A stretch of DNA of 64,000 nucleotides from Alphaproteobacteria bacterium (lineage in GTDB: Bacteria > Pseudomonadota > Alphaproteobacteria > CACIAM-22H2). The stretch is taken from positions 165,658-229,657 of the forward strand of contig WGNX01000009.1 of NCBI GenBank assembly GCA_016124335.1, written 5' to 3'. A model generated the notes under the pieces. It was not told the DNA's origin and made no database searches. It worked only from the letters and a program-made list of their open reading frames with translations. Position numbers and translations under genes: made by a program. Below, piece after piece: positions 44,909-53,885 of the stretch (the stretch's first letter is position 1; every line of letters starts with the position of its first letter).

Positions 44909-45028
44909 GGGCCCCGTCTCAACCGCTGCGGTACGATTGCCCGACTCCCGTTTGGAAATCAAGGCGTTACCGCGCGACTGCGTCGCGATAGAATGTAGTC
45001 CAAACCGTCCGCCCCGATGGAGATGGCC

Positions 45029-45766
45029 ATGTTGACCCGCCGCGCCCTGACCCTTGCCGCACTTGCCTTTCCCGCCACCGCGGGCGCGCAAAGCCTTTTC
45101 GACCAAGGGCGTAACCTGCTCAACCAAGGCGGCATTTCGCTTCCCGGTGCTGCGCGCGGCACAGGCCTTTCGCTCGCCGACATCACGCAAGGCCTCAAGG
45201 ACGCGCTCGCCAAGGGCAGCCAGGCCACGCTCGCCCGTCTCGGCAAGGCCGACGGCTTCCTCTCCGATCAGGCGGTCCATATCCCGCTTCCCGACCAGCT
45301 GCGGCAGGTCCAGTCGGCGCTGAAGCTGGTGGGGGCGGCCGGTCTGGCGGACGATCTTGAAACCCGCATGAACCACGCAGCCGAGCAGGCCGTGCCGAAA
45401 GCCAAGGACATCTTCCTGGGGGCGATCCGCAACATGTCGGTTTCCGACGCCAAGGGCATCCTCGACGGCCCGACCGACGCGGCAACCCAGTATCTGCGCC
45501 GCACGACCGGCACGCAGATCGGCGCGCAGATCCGCCCGCTCATCGAAACGGCACTCCAGCAGGCCGGTGCCGTGAATGCCTATGACCGGATGCTGGGCCG
45601 CTACGCGCAGATCCCCGGCATGCCCGACGCGAAGGCCAGCATTGTCGACTGGACGCGCGACAAGGGTCTCGACGGCATCTTCCATTATATCGCGCAGGAG
45701 GAAGCCGACATCCGCGCCAACCCCGCCGCGCGCACGACCGAACTCCTGAAAAAAGTATTCGGCTGA
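45029..45766 (+). CDS. DUF4197 family exported protein
   Basis: The 245-residue protein starts with a signal peptide (MLTRRALTLAALAFPATAGAQ) and continues with the DUF4197 pattern: LSLADITQGLKDALAKGS, IPLPDQLRQVQSAL, a MNHAAEQAVPKAKDIFLGAI helix, ILDGPTDAATQYLRR and the end DGIFHYIAQEEADIR with PAARTTELLKKVFG. Function of the family is unknown; a periplasmic location follows from the signal. ATG 45029 was chosen for the better signal peptide and the GGAG box before it; an in-frame ATG at 45017 is possible. Confidence 0.88.
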   Translation: MLTRRALTLAALAFPATAGAQSLFDQGRNLLNQGGISLPGAARGTGLSLADITQGLKDALAKGSQATLARLGKADGFLSDQAVHIPLPDQLRQVQSALKLVGAAGLADDLETRMNHAAEQAVPKAKDIFLGAIRNMSVSDAKGILDGPTDAATQYLRRTTGTQIGAQIRPLIETALQQAGAVNAYDRMLGRYAQIPGMPDAKASIVDWTRDKGLDGIFHYIAQEEADIRANPAARTTELLKKVFG

Positions 45767-45827
45767 CCTCTACATAGTTATTCTCCGCCGCTCCGCCCTT
45801 TCCGCTCTCACGAAGGTTGCCCCGACA

Positions 45828-47702
45828 ATGGCCCCGCCCGTCCCCTCCACGTTCACGACCCGCCCCGAAATCGCCGGCACGTTCGGCGTCGTCTCGTCCA
45901 CGCACTGGATCGCCAGCCAGGTCGGCATGAGCGTGCTCGAGAAAGGCGGCAACGCGTTCGACGCGGCCGTCGCGGCAGGGCTGACGCTGCAGGTGGTCGA
46001 GCCGCACATGAACGGGCTTGGCGGCGATGCGGTGATCATCGCCTGCACGGCCGACGGGAGCCCCAAGGTGATCTGCGGGCAGGGCGTGGCGCCCGCGAAG
46101 GCGACCATCGCGCACTACCGTGCGGAAGGCATCGAGACGATCCCGGGCACGGGCCTGCTCGCCGCGGTGGTGCCGGGCGCCTTCGACGCGTGGATGACGA
46201 TGCTGCGCGACTACGGCACGATGACGCTGGCCGAAGTGATGTCGCCGGCCATCGGCTATGCGCGCGACGGCTATCCGCTGCTGCCGGGCGTGTGCGGCGC
46301 CGTTCAGTCGGTCAGCGAGATCTTCAAGACCGAGTGGAAAAGCTCGGCCGCCACCTGGATGCCGGGCGGCAACGTGCCCACGGCGGGAACACTCTTCACC
46401 AACCCGAAGCTTGCCGACACGCTCCAGCGCCTGCTGGGCGAAGGTACCTCCGCCGGCCCCGACCGCGAGGCGCAGATCGAGAAGGCGCGCAACGCCTACT
46501 ACAAGGGCTTCGTCGCCGAGGCGATCGACAGGTTCTGCCGCGAGAACGAGATCATGGACGTTTCGGGCAAGCGCCATCGCGGCGTACTGTCGGCCGACGA
46601 CATGGCCGAGTGGCGGGCCCCCGTCGAAGACCCCGCGACCTACGACTATCGCGGCATCACCGTGTGCAAGGCGGGGCCGTGGAGCCAGGGGCCGGTGCTG
46701 CTGCAGGTGCTGGCCCTGCTGCAGGGCTACGACGTTCCCTCGATGGACACGACGGGGCCTGAATTCATCCACCTGCTGATCGAGGCGACGAAGATCGCCT
46801 ATGCCGACCGCGAAGCCTGGTACGCCGACCCGAACTTCACCGACGTGCCGCTGAAGACGATGCTGTCGGAGAAATACAACGTCGAGCGCCGCAAGCTGAT
46901 CGGCGATACCGCGAATTTCGAGCTGCGCCCCGGCACGCCCGACGGGCGCAACCCCGCGCTGCCGAAGTTCAACGTGGCCGGCGTCAAGAAGATGATCCCG
47001 GGCATGGGCGGCTTCGGCGAGCCCGCGCGCGTGGAAAGCGACGCGATGGCGACCGAACGCTACCGCGATGGCGGCGCTTCGGCGATGGCACGCGCGGGCC
47101 GTGCCGCGCAGGGCCCGGCCGAAGGCGACACCTGCCATCTCGATGTCATCGACCGCTGGGGCAATGCGGTCGCCTGCACGCCTTCGGGCGGCTGGCTGCA
47201 AAGCTCGCCGACCGTTCCCGATCTCGGATTCTGTCTGGGCACGCGCGGCCAGATGTTCTGGCTGCAGGACGGCCTCCCATCGAGCCTGACGCCCAAGATG
47301 CGCCCGCGCACGACGCTCACGCCCTCGATGGCGATGAAGGACGGCAAGCCGTGGATGGCCTTCGGCTCGCCCGGCGGCGACAACCAGGACCAGTGGATCG
47401 CGCAGTTCTTCCTTCGCCATGTCGACCACAAGCTCAACATGCAGGCCGCGATGGACGCGCCCATGCTGCAGACCGACCATTGGCCCAACTCGTTCTTCCC
47501 GCGCGAGGCGCGGCCCGGCAAGGTGCAGCTCGAGGCACGCTTCCCCAAGGAAACGATCGAGGCGCTCAAGGCCAAGGGCCACGAGATCGAGATCGGCGGC
47601 GAATGGTCGCTGGGCCGCAACGCGGCGGCCAAGCGCGAAGGCAAGCTGATGAAGGCGGCCGCCACGCCGCGCCTGCAGCAGGCCTACGCGGTCGGCCGCT
47701 GA
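45828..47702 (+). CDS. Gamma-glutamyltransferase family protein
   Basis: The 624-residue Ntn-hydrolase has the large-subunit start with GVVSSTHWIASQVGMSVLEKGGNAFDAAVAA, VVEPHMNGLGGDAVII and GQGVAP. The autoprocessing site lies in EGDTCHLDVIDRWGNAVA, where the Thr would become the N-terminal nucleophile of the small subunit. FGSPGGDNQDQW supplies the oxyanion-side glycines. No signal peptide is visible, in contrast to periplasmic Ggt, so it is probably cytoplasmic and may act on other gamma-glutamyl or acyl compounds. It lies between the DUF4197 and DUF4126 genes, with only four bases to the latter. Confidence 0.9.
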   Translation: MAPPVPSTFTTRPEIAGTFGVVSSTHWIASQVGMSVLEKGGNAFDAAVAAGLTLQVVEPHMNGLGGDAVIIACTADGSPKVICGQGVAPAKATIAHYRAEGIETIPGTGLLAAVVPGAFDAWMTMLRDYGTMTLAEVMSPAIGYARDGYPLLPGVCGAVQSVSEIFKTEWKSSAATWMPGGNVPTAGTLFTNPKLADTLQRLLGEGTSAGPDREAQIEKARNAYYKGFVAEAIDRFCRENEIMDVSGKRHRGVLSADDMAEWRAPVEDPATYDYRGITVCKAGPWSQGPVLLQVLALLQGYDVPSMDTTGPEFIHLLIEATKIAYADREAWYADPNFTDVPLKTMLSEKYNVERRKLIGDTANFELRPGTPDGRNPALPKFNVAGVKKMIPGMGGFGEPARVESDAMATERYRDGGASAMARAGRAAQGPAEGDTCHLDVIDRWGNAVACTPSGGWLQSSPTVPDLGFCLGTRGQMFWLQDGLPSSLTPKMRPRTTLTPSMAMKDGKPWMAFGSPGGDNQDQWIAQFFLRHVDHKLNMQAAMDAPMLQTDHWPNSFFPREARPGKVQLEARFPKETIEALKAKGHEIEIGGEWSLGRNAAAKREGKLMKAAATPRLQQAYAVGR

Positions 47703-47706
47703 CGCG

Positions 47707-48321
47707 TTGGAGGGCCACACCGCACAGATCCTGGCCCTTGCCTCCGCACTCGCGTGGGCAAGCGGGATCAATGTCTACGCGGCAATCCTCGTCCTCGGCA
47801 TCCTGAAGCTCACAGGCCTCGTCGCGCTGCCGCACGAGCTGGATACGCTCGCCACGATGCCGGTGATCGCGACGGCCGCCGTGCTGTTCGCCGGCCAGTT
47901 CATCGCCGACAAGATCCCCGGCGTCGATACGCTGTGGGACTCGGTCCACACCTTCATCCGCGTGCCGGCCGGCGCGTTCCTTGCCGCCGCCACGTTGGGC
48001 GATGCCGACGCGGCCCTGAAGGTGGCGGCCGCACTTGCGGGCGGAGCCCTCAGCCTCGGCACGCACGCGACCAAGGCGGGCGGACGGCTGTTCGTCAATT
48101 CGCACATCCCGATCATCGGCACGATCGCCGCCTCGTTGGGCGAAGACGTGCTCGCCATCGGCGGACTGTTCCTCGCCGCCACGCACCCGGCGGCATTCCT
48201 CGGCCTGCTGGTGCTCGCCATCGTCGCGATGGCCGTGCTGCTGTGGTGGCTCGCGAAATTCGTCGCCTTCGCCGCACGAAAGGTGGCGGGGCTGTTTGGA
48301 ACGCACGCGGCCGCTAAGTGA
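47707..48321 (+). CDS. DUF4126 family membrane protein
   Basis: This 204-residue protein has about five hydrophobic helices. Family marks are ASGINVYAAILVLGIL near the start, GQFIADKIPGVDTLWDSVHTFIRVPAGAFLAAA (seen as DKIPGVDTLWD), and a C-terminal LLVLAIVAMAVLLWWLAKFV helix. The reading starts at a TTG at 47707 because no ATG precedes the conserved region, and the start lies only four bases after the preceding stop. Function is unknown. It is followed directly by a repeat element. Confidence 0.82.
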   Translation: MEGHTAQILALASALAWASGINVYAAILVLGILKLTGLVALPHELDTLATMPVIATAAVLFAGQFIADKIPGVDTLWDSVHTFIRVPAGAFLAAATLGDADAALKVAAALAGGALSLGTHATKAGGRLFVNSHIPIIGTIAASLGEDVLAIGGLFLAATHPAAFLGLLVLAIVAMAVLLWWLAKFVAFAARKVAGLFGTHAAAK

Positions 48322-48327
48322 AGAATC

Positions 48328-48427
48328 CCGTCATGCCCGCACTTGATGCGGGCATCCACGACTTGATTGCGAACCGCCCAGATGTGCCCAAACGATGTGG
48401 ATGCCCGGCTCAGGGCCGGGCATGACG
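48328..48427. repeat. Paired palindromic repeat (REP/BIME-like)
   Basis: Two hairpins lie in inverted orientation between convergent genes. The first reads CGTCATGCCCGCACTTGATG then CGGGCATCCACG; the second reads GTGGATGCCCGGCTCAGGGC then CGGGCATGACGG. The outer GTCATGCCCG and inner GGGCATCCAC units are reverse complements between the two copies. Such motifs are widespread intergenic repeats in Alphaproteobacteria and may act as transcription terminators here. Confidence 0.8.
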
Positions 48428-48435
48428 GTGGGGGC

Positions 48436-48717
48436 TCAATACTGGTTGATATCCGGCGTGCGGTCGACGACGCGGCGCAGCAGCGTGCGGAACGGCACGA
48501 TGAGCGCCACGCCGATCGCCGCGAACACGACGAGCTTCATCAGCAGCGTTTCGGGCAGGATGCCGGCATAGGCGCACACGGCCACGAGGAAGCCCGACGC
48601 CGCGAAGGACAGGAAGAAGCCCATCGGCAGCAGGATTTCCACGATCAGGAAAAGCACGCCGATGCAGGCCCACGCGGCCACCGGATAGTCCGCGAAGATC
48701 GGATCGAGGAAGCTCAT
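48436..48717 (-). CDS. NfeD-like short membrane protein
   Basis: The 93-residue protein has two or three hydrophobic helices with VAAWACIGVLFLIVEILLP near the start and a conserved basic C-terminal end (LIVPFRTLLRRVV). It resembles the membrane part of short NfeD proteins without the OB-fold. It is encoded directly after the stomatin-type gene with ATGA overlap, the typical NfeD-SPFH pairing, and probably forms a membrane microdomain complex with it. Confidence 0.8.
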   Translation of the reverse strand: MSFLDPIFADYPVAAWACIGVLFLIVEILLPMGFFLSFAASGFLVAVCAYAGILPETLLMKLVVFAAIGVALIVPFRTLLRRVVDRTPDINQY

Positions 48718-49598
48718 TTGGGTTTCAGCGCCTCCAGGATCGTCGCAAGGCCACCCAGCGACTTCGTGATGTCGGTCGGGATGACGATGAGCTTGGAATT
48801 GCCCGACTTGGCAAGCTCGGCGATCGAGCCGATCTGCTGTTTCAGGATTTCGAAATCGATCGCCGCGCGCCCGTTCGTCTCGATCGCGCGTCCCACCGCC
48901 GTGGTCGCGTAGGCTTCGGCATCGGCCAGCACGCGGCGCGCCTCGGCCTGCTTCTGCGCGGTGTAGAATTCGCCGTCCGCCTTCAATTGCTGCGCCTGCC
49001 GGTCGCCCTCGGCCTTGGTGACGGCCGCGCGCCGCTCGCGCTCGGCATTGAGCTGCTGCTGCATGGCGGTGCGCGTCGCGGTATCGACCGACACGTCGAG
49101 CACTTCGGTGCGCGTGATCTCGATGCCCCACACCGCGCAGGCTTCCGAAAGCGAATCCTTGATCTTCTCGTTGATGAAGTCGCGCTTGGCCTGCACCTCG
49201 TCGAACTCCATCAGGCCGCCGGTCGAGCGCACGATGCTGGTGATCGTGGTCTTCACCGCCTGATCGACATTCGTGATCCGGTAGACCGACTTCGCCGCAT
49301 CGACGACGCGGAAAAACACCGCCGTCGTCAGATGGATCTCGACATTGTCCTTGGTGATGACGCTGATCTGCTGCGGCTCGAGCTGGCGCTCGAGGACACT
49401 GACCTTCGCCGAAACGCTGTAGAGCACCGGCACGATGAAATTGAGGCCCGCGCGCAGCGTGGTGACGTATTTGCCGAACTGCTCGACGACATATTCGTGC
49501 GACTGCGGCACGATCTTGATCCCGCTGAGCGCCACGAGCACCAGCAGGATGAAGATCGCGGCGGGCAGGTATTCGGCGGCGAATGCGACTGGCGACAT
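48714..49598 (-). CDS. SPFH/stomatin-type membrane protein (QmcA-like)
   Basis: This 294-residue protein has one N-terminal membrane helix (about residues 8-27), then an SPFH/band 7 domain (IKIVPQSHEYVVEQFGKY through ITRTEVLDVSV). A long Ala/Glu/Gln-rich coiled coil (TAMQQQLNAERERRAAVTKA region) follows, with a C-terminal IELAKSGNSKLIVIPTD-like segment. Such proteins oligomerise into ring or vault structures in the inner membrane and modulate proteases such as FtsH. It is paired with the NfeD-like gene downstream. Confidence 0.92.
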   Translation of the reverse strand: MSPVAFAAEYLPAAIFILLVLVALSGIKIVPQSHEYVVEQFGKYVTTLRAGLNFIVPVLYSVSAKVSVLERQLEPQQISVITKDNVEIHLTTAVFFRVVDAAKSVYRITNVDQAVKTTITSIVRSTGGLMEFDEVQAKRDFINEKIKDSLSEACAVWGIEITRTEVLDVSVDTATRTAMQQQLNAERERRAAVTKAEGDRQAQQLKADGEFYTAQKQAEARRVLADAEAYATTAVGRAIETNGRAAIDFEILKQQIGSIAELAKSGNSKLIVIPTDITKSLGGLATILEALKPK

Positions 49599-49808
49599 GT
49601 CCTCGGCGCTCCCGTTTCGGGTCTCGTTGCAAGCGATGATAGCAACGGCGGCGGCCGGCCGCGAGCCCTGTCGTTCCCGTCACTCCACGGGGCTTGACAG
49701 ATAGATCAACTGTCTCGCAATAAATCCGAATGATGCACCGCAACCAGCCAACATAGCGTCGCAGAACGGGATGCATCGACACGTTAGTTTTCGGACAATC
49801 AGCGGCTG

Positions 49809-50540
49809 CTATAGATCGATCGATATTGTTCTTATCGCAGGCATCAATCCAAAATTCTCGAATTCTTCATAGTAAAGTTTTGACGCAATCCGGATCGCAC
49901 AGACACCTGCCGTGGCTACCGTCTTTATTGAATGCATCATCGTCAAATCACCGCCATGTAAATATATCGTATTAATTTTTTTCCCGTCTCTCGTGTCGAT
50001 AATATCAAGACTCGCCAGAACGCCTTGCGGATTTGGGTGGGCGCCGAAATCGATCGCTCGCTCATAAAGAATGTCAAAAACATCGGCATCTTTCACGTCG
50101 AGTTTCCGCAGCCGTCCCTTCACATTCCGAATTGTGAATTCACGCTTCATTCTTTCCCGAGTTTGATCGTCAGTATGTCGATTTAGCCATAATTTCGTCA
50201 GTTCCTCATTCTCGTGGATGTACGCGGCGTACCCGATCATCTCGAGGAGCATTCGCACAGCCGTCATCGTCTCTACCCCATGCCCTGCAGTCGCAAGGGA
50301 CGAAGCGGCTCGGAACGCCGAGTGACAGCGATAAATTAGAGAGGCGGAGACCAAATTTTTGGGGTCGGTACTCTTCGAGCAGTAGCCATAAAAGACGTCG
50401 TCGATATTCGCCAGCTTGTGATGCAACTCCGGATTCTGGACGAATGTCGCATATCGATTCTCAATTTCTTCCTGAAAGAAACCTGAGAGTCGATCATTCA
50501 ACCAACCGACAGGTGGTTCAAATTCGGGGGCTTTTATCAT
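49809..50540 (-). CDS. AT-rich orphan gene, hypothetical protein (243 aa)
   Basis: The protein has no signal peptide or membrane helix. It shows a helical pattern with YRCHSAFRAASSLATAG and TAVRMLLEMIGYAAYIHENEE, then REFTIRNVKGRLRKL, recalling the R-xx-LLE-xxxxxAY motifs of DUF5677-like proteins, though I cannot confirm membership. Base composition and codon use are clearly more AT-rich than all neighbours (many AAA, ATA, AAT and TAT codons), as are the flanking bases, which suggests recent horizontal transfer. Start ATG 50540 is taken; the frame remains open to an ATG at 50615. No mobility gene adjoins it. Confidence 0.7.
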   Translation of the reverse strand: MIKAPEFEPPVGWLNDRLSGFFQEEIENRYATFVQNPELHHKLANIDDVFYGYCSKSTDPKNLVSASLIYRCHSAFRAASSLATAGHGVETMTAVRMLLEMIGYAAYIHENEELTKLWLNRHTDDQTRERMKREFTIRNVKGRLRKLDVKDADVFDILYERAIDFGAHPNPQGVLASLDIIDTRDGKKINTIYLHGGDLTMMHSIKTVATAGVCAIRIASKLYYEEFENFGLMPAIRTISIDL

Positions 50541-50695
50541 CTGCGACTCGATCTCTTGAGAACAACGCAATTTGCCAGTCCCTGACCTCAATTGCGTAGG
50601 CGAACGCGTCTGCATAAAAGCCGTACGCGACCAGGAGCGGCCAACCCCAATTCATTTACCTCGCCGCACGGCCGCGAGAAGATTGCGCCGCGCCC

Positions 50696-51319
50696 TTACC
50701 CGCCCTTCGTCTTGTAGAGCGGCTCCGACACGCCCTTGAGCGACAGGCGCTGGCGCCCCGGCTCGGGGGCTTCCAGCGCGTCGCATTCCTCGAACGTGGC
50801 AAGGCAGCGCAGCGTCAGGTTCTGGTAGTCGCGCGTGCCCGAGCGCTTCCACTCGATTTCCCTGTCGGTGAGTTCGCGCATGATCTTGGCCGGGATGCCG
50901 CCCACCAGCGTGCGCGGCGGCACGACGAAGCCCGCGCGCACGAACGCCATCGCGGCCACGAACGCGCTTTCGCCCACGACGGCACCGTCCATCACCGTCG
51001 CGTTCATGCCGACCAATGCGTCGCGCTTGATCGTGCAGCCATGCAGGATCGCGCCGTGGCCGATATGCGCGTCCACCTCCAGCACCGTGTCGGTGTCGGG
51101 GAAGCCGTGCACCACGCAGCTGTCCTGCAGGTTCGAGCCCTTTTCCATGACGAGCCGGCCGAAATCGCCGCGCATCGTGGCGCCTGCGCCGATATAGCAG
51201 CCGGGGCCCACGATCACGTCGCCGATCAGCACGGCGGTCGGATGCACGAAGCTCGTGGGATCGACGACGGGCACAAGCCCGTCGATCGCGTAGACGCGCG
51301 GGCGGCGAGGCTTGCTCAT
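50696..51319 (-). CDS. paaY: Gamma-carbonic-anhydrase-like hexapeptide protein PaaY
   Basis: The 207-residue protein has left-handed beta-helix repeats (VIVGPGCYIGAGATMRGDFG, AHIGHGAILHGCTI, AVVGESAFVAAMAFV) with His residues of the gamma carbonic anhydrase metal site (VVHGFPD, HIGHGAILHGC). The start YAIDGLVPVVDPTSFVHPTA and the C-terminal extension after RYQ-like GTRDYQNLT match PaaY, a thioesterase/accessory protein of phenylacetate degradation. It overlaps the paaN stop by four bases, in line with the paa context. Confidence 0.9.
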   Translation of the reverse strand: MSKPRRPRVYAIDGLVPVVDPTSFVHPTAVLIGDVIVGPGCYIGAGATMRGDFGRLVMEKGSNLQDSCVVHGFPDTDTVLEVDAHIGHGAILHGCTIKRDALVGMNATVMDGAVVGESAFVAAMAFVRAGFVVPPRTLVGGIPAKIMRELTDREIEWKRSGTRDYQNLTLRCLATFEECDALEAPEPGRQRLSLKGVSEPLYKTKGG

Positions 51320-52983
51320 GCGACGGCCGCCTTTGCCGCGCGGCGCACCTGGGCCACGTGGAAGCGCGGGGCGACGAAGCCCGCATCGGTGAGCGAGGCG
51401 TTGGCCGCCGGGTTGCAGCCTGTCGCGTGATAGTCGCTGAACGCGGCCGACTGGTTGACGAACACGCCGCCGGTCAGGTTTTCCGACAGCGCCACGCCCA
51501 CGTCAGCCGCACGCTCGGCAGCTTTTTCAAGGAAGGCGGGATCGGTCGAATAGACCGAGGCCGTAATCGCCCCCTTCCTGGCGATCGTGCCGAAGGCGGC
51601 TTCCAGCGCCGCGTCGCGGTCGGGTGCGGTCACGATGAACGAGATCGGCCCGAACATCTCGTGCGCATAAAGCGTGCCCTCGCCCACGTCCGCCGCCATC
51701 ACCAGCGGCGTGCGCAGTTCGGCATCCGCGAACACGGGGTGCTTGGCCGCCGCACTGGCATGGACGACCTTGCCGTTGCGGCTTGCCGCCTCGATGCGCG
51801 CAAGTGTCGCGTGGCTCTGGATCGCGCCAAGCACTTCGGCCGCGCGCGCGGGATCGCCGAGCAGCCTGTCGATCGCCTCGCCCAGCTTCTGTCCGAAGGA
51901 TTCGGGCGAAAGCGGGCCGTCGGGCGTCTTCACGCCGCTTGCGGGCACGAAGATATTCTGCGGCGTCGTGCACATCTGGCCGGAATAGAGGCATAGCGAG
52001 AAGGCAAGATTCTGGAACATGCCCTTGGCGTCGTCCGTGCCGTCGACGACGACGGCATTGGTGCCCGCCTTCTCGGCAAAGATCGTCGCGTGCCCTGCAT
52101 TGGCCGAGAGCCACGCGCCGAATTCCGGCCCGCCGGTATAGTCGATCAGCGCCACTTCCGGCCGGCGCGCGAGGAGCTGGGCGACGGGCGCGTAGAGCGA
52201 ATCGGCCACGAGCTGCACGGCATCGGGGTCGAGGCCCGCTTCCTTCAGCACGTCGCGCGCCACGCGCACGGTGATGGCGAGCGGGAGGACGGCCGCCGGA
52301 TGCGGCTTCACCAGCGTGGGATTGCCGGTGGCAAGATTGGCGAAGATCGCCGGATATGTGTTCCACGTGGGGAATGTCGCGCAGCCGATCGCAAGCCCGA
52401 TGCCCTTGGGCACGATGCGGTAGTCTTTCTCCATCACCAGTGCGGGGTTCTTGCCCTGCGGTTTTTCCCAGCGCGCATGCGCGGGCACGCGCATCATCTC
52501 GCGCCAGGCGGTGGCGACCGCCTCGAGCCCGCGGTCCTGCGCATGCGGGCCGCCGGCCTGGAAGGCCATCACGAAGCCCTGCCCGGTCGTGTGCATCACG
52601 GCGTAGGCGATCTCGAACGACATCCTGTTGAGCCGCGCGAGGATTTCCAGACACACGCCCACGCGCATCCGCGCGCCGGCCTTGCGCAGGCTCGCGCGCG
52701 CGGCGAGCGCATTGGCAATCGCCGGATCGGCGTCGAGGCGCGGATAGGCGATCTTCAGGTCGAAGCCGTAGGGCGAACGCTCGGCGCCCACCGTGCCGTT
52801 GGCCGACTGGTCCAGCGCGAAGGGCTGGCCGATCTGCGCCTCGAACGCCTTCTTCGCGTCCTCGTTGGCGGTCTCGCCGTAGATCTTGCCCGAGGGTGCT
52901 TCGGGATAGGCCGACCAGTAGCCGCGGCTGTCGATTGCCGCGAGGGCCGCATCCAGCGTTGCGCGATGGCGATCGAAAAACAT
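51316..52983 (-). CDS. paaN: Phenylacetate degradation aldehyde dehydrogenase PaaN
   Basis: This 555-residue enzyme belongs to the PaaN group of aldehyde dehydrogenases that act in phenylacetate catabolism, proposed to oxidise the aldehyde from ring opening or to be an alternative to PaaZ. Marks are the N-terminal SAYPEAPSGKIYGE, a cofactor segment LATGNPTLVKPHPAAVLPLA, LIDYTGGPEFGAWL, the catalytic Cys in LYSGQMCTTPQNIF and LYAHEMFGPISFIV. It lacks the MaoC hydratase domain that PaaZ carries at the C-terminus. It is divergent from paaG, with 119 bases between, which should contain promoters for both directions. Confidence 0.9.
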   Translation of the reverse strand: MFFDRHRATLDAALAAIDSRGYWSAYPEAPSGKIYGETANEDAKKAFEAQIGQPFALDQSANGTVGAERSPYGFDLKIAYPRLDADPAIANALAARASLRKAGARMRVGVCLEILARLNRMSFEIAYAVMHTTGQGFVMAFQAGGPHAQDRGLEAVATAWREMMRVPAHARWEKPQGKNPALVMEKDYRIVPKGIGLAIGCATFPTWNTYPAIFANLATGNPTLVKPHPAAVLPLAITVRVARDVLKEAGLDPDAVQLVADSLYAPVAQLLARRPEVALIDYTGGPEFGAWLSANAGHATIFAEKAGTNAVVVDGTDDAKGMFQNLAFSLCLYSGQMCTTPQNIFVPASGVKTPDGPLSPESFGQKLGEAIDRLLGDPARAAEVLGAIQSHATLARIEAASRNGKVVHASAAAKHPVFADAELRTPLVMAADVGEGTLYAHEMFGPISFIVTAPDRDAALEAAFGTIARKGAITASVYSTDPAFLEKAAERAADVGVALSENLTGGVFVNQSAAFSDYHATGCNPAANASLTDAGFVAPRFHVAQVRRAAKAAVA

Positions 52984-53102
52984 GCGCGTCCTTATCCTCC
53001 CGCAATGCACCCCAGACTTAGCGCGAAACGGCCATACCGGGAAACGCCCATCCGATTGCGTTCGGGGTTGCGGGCCGCCTGCCGGCTTGGCATGGTCCGG
53101 CC

Positions 53103-53882
53103 ATGGCCTACCAGACGATCCGGCATTCGATCGAGGACGGCGTGGCGTCGATCGCGCTCAACCGCCCCGACAAGCTCAACGCCTTCGTGCCGGAAATGCA
53201 CATGGAACTGCGTGCGGCACTGGAAGCGGCCCCCGCCGCGGGGGCACGCGCCGTTTTCCTGACCGGCGAGGGCCGCGGCTTCTGCGCCGGGCAGGATCTG
53301 GGCCAGCGCAAGGACGGGCCGACACCCGACCTGTCCGAAACGCTCGGCAAATTCTACAACCCGCTGATCCGCACGATCCGCGCCTTGCCGCTTCCGGTGG
53401 TCTGCGCGGTCAATGGCGTGGCGGCGGGAGCCGGCATGTCGCTGGCGCTGACCTGCGACATCGTCTACGCGGCGCGCTCGGCCACGTTCCTTCAGGCCTT
53501 CGTCAAGATCGGGCTCGTGCCCGACAGCGGCTCGACCTGGTTCCTGCCGCGCCTTGCCGGAAGCGCACGCGCCAAGGGCCTTGCGATGCTGGGCGAGAAG
53601 ATTTCGGCCGAGCAGGCGCACGAATGGGGGCTCATCTGGAAGGTGTGCGAGGACGAGCGCGTGAAGGATGAAGCGCTGGGCCTCGCCCGCCATCTCGCAA
53701 CGCAGCCGACCACGGCGCTGGCCGCGATCAAGGCGGCCATCGACGGCGCCTGGGACCGCGATCTCGACAAGGCGCTCGATCACGAACGAGACGTGCAAGG
53801 CGCACTCGGCCGCACGGCCGACTATCGCGAGGGCGTCGCCGCCTTCTTCGAGAAGCGCAAGCCCGCCTTCAAGGGGAACTGA
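53103..53882 (+). CDS. paaG: 1,2-epoxyphenylacetyl-CoA isomerase PaaG
   Basis: PaaG isomerises ring-1,2-epoxyphenylacetyl-CoA to the oxepin and later shifts a double bond. The 259-residue crotonase has NRPDKLNAFVPEMH, GRGFCAGQDLGQR with the conserved Asp-Leu, the oxyanion-hole glycines in GVAAGAGMSLALTCDI and FVKIGLVPDSGSTWFLPR with the catalytic Asp. It starts a five-gene run paaG-H-I-J-K. The start ATG 53103 gives the family length. Identification as PaaG over other enoyl-CoA hydratases rests on these motifs plus context. Confidence 0.92.
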   Translation: MAYQTIRHSIEDGVASIALNRPDKLNAFVPEMHMELRAALEAAPAAGARAVFLTGEGRGFCAGQDLGQRKDGPTPDLSETLGKFYNPLIRTIRALPLPVVCAVNGVAAGAGMSLALTCDIVYAARSATFLQAFVKIGLVPDSGSTWFLPRLAGSARAKGLAMLGEKISAEQAHEWGLIWKVCEDERVKDEALGLARHLATQPTTALAAIKAAIDGAWDRDLDKALDHERDVQGALGRTADYREGVAAFFEKRKPAFKGN

Positions 53883-53885
53883 GCG

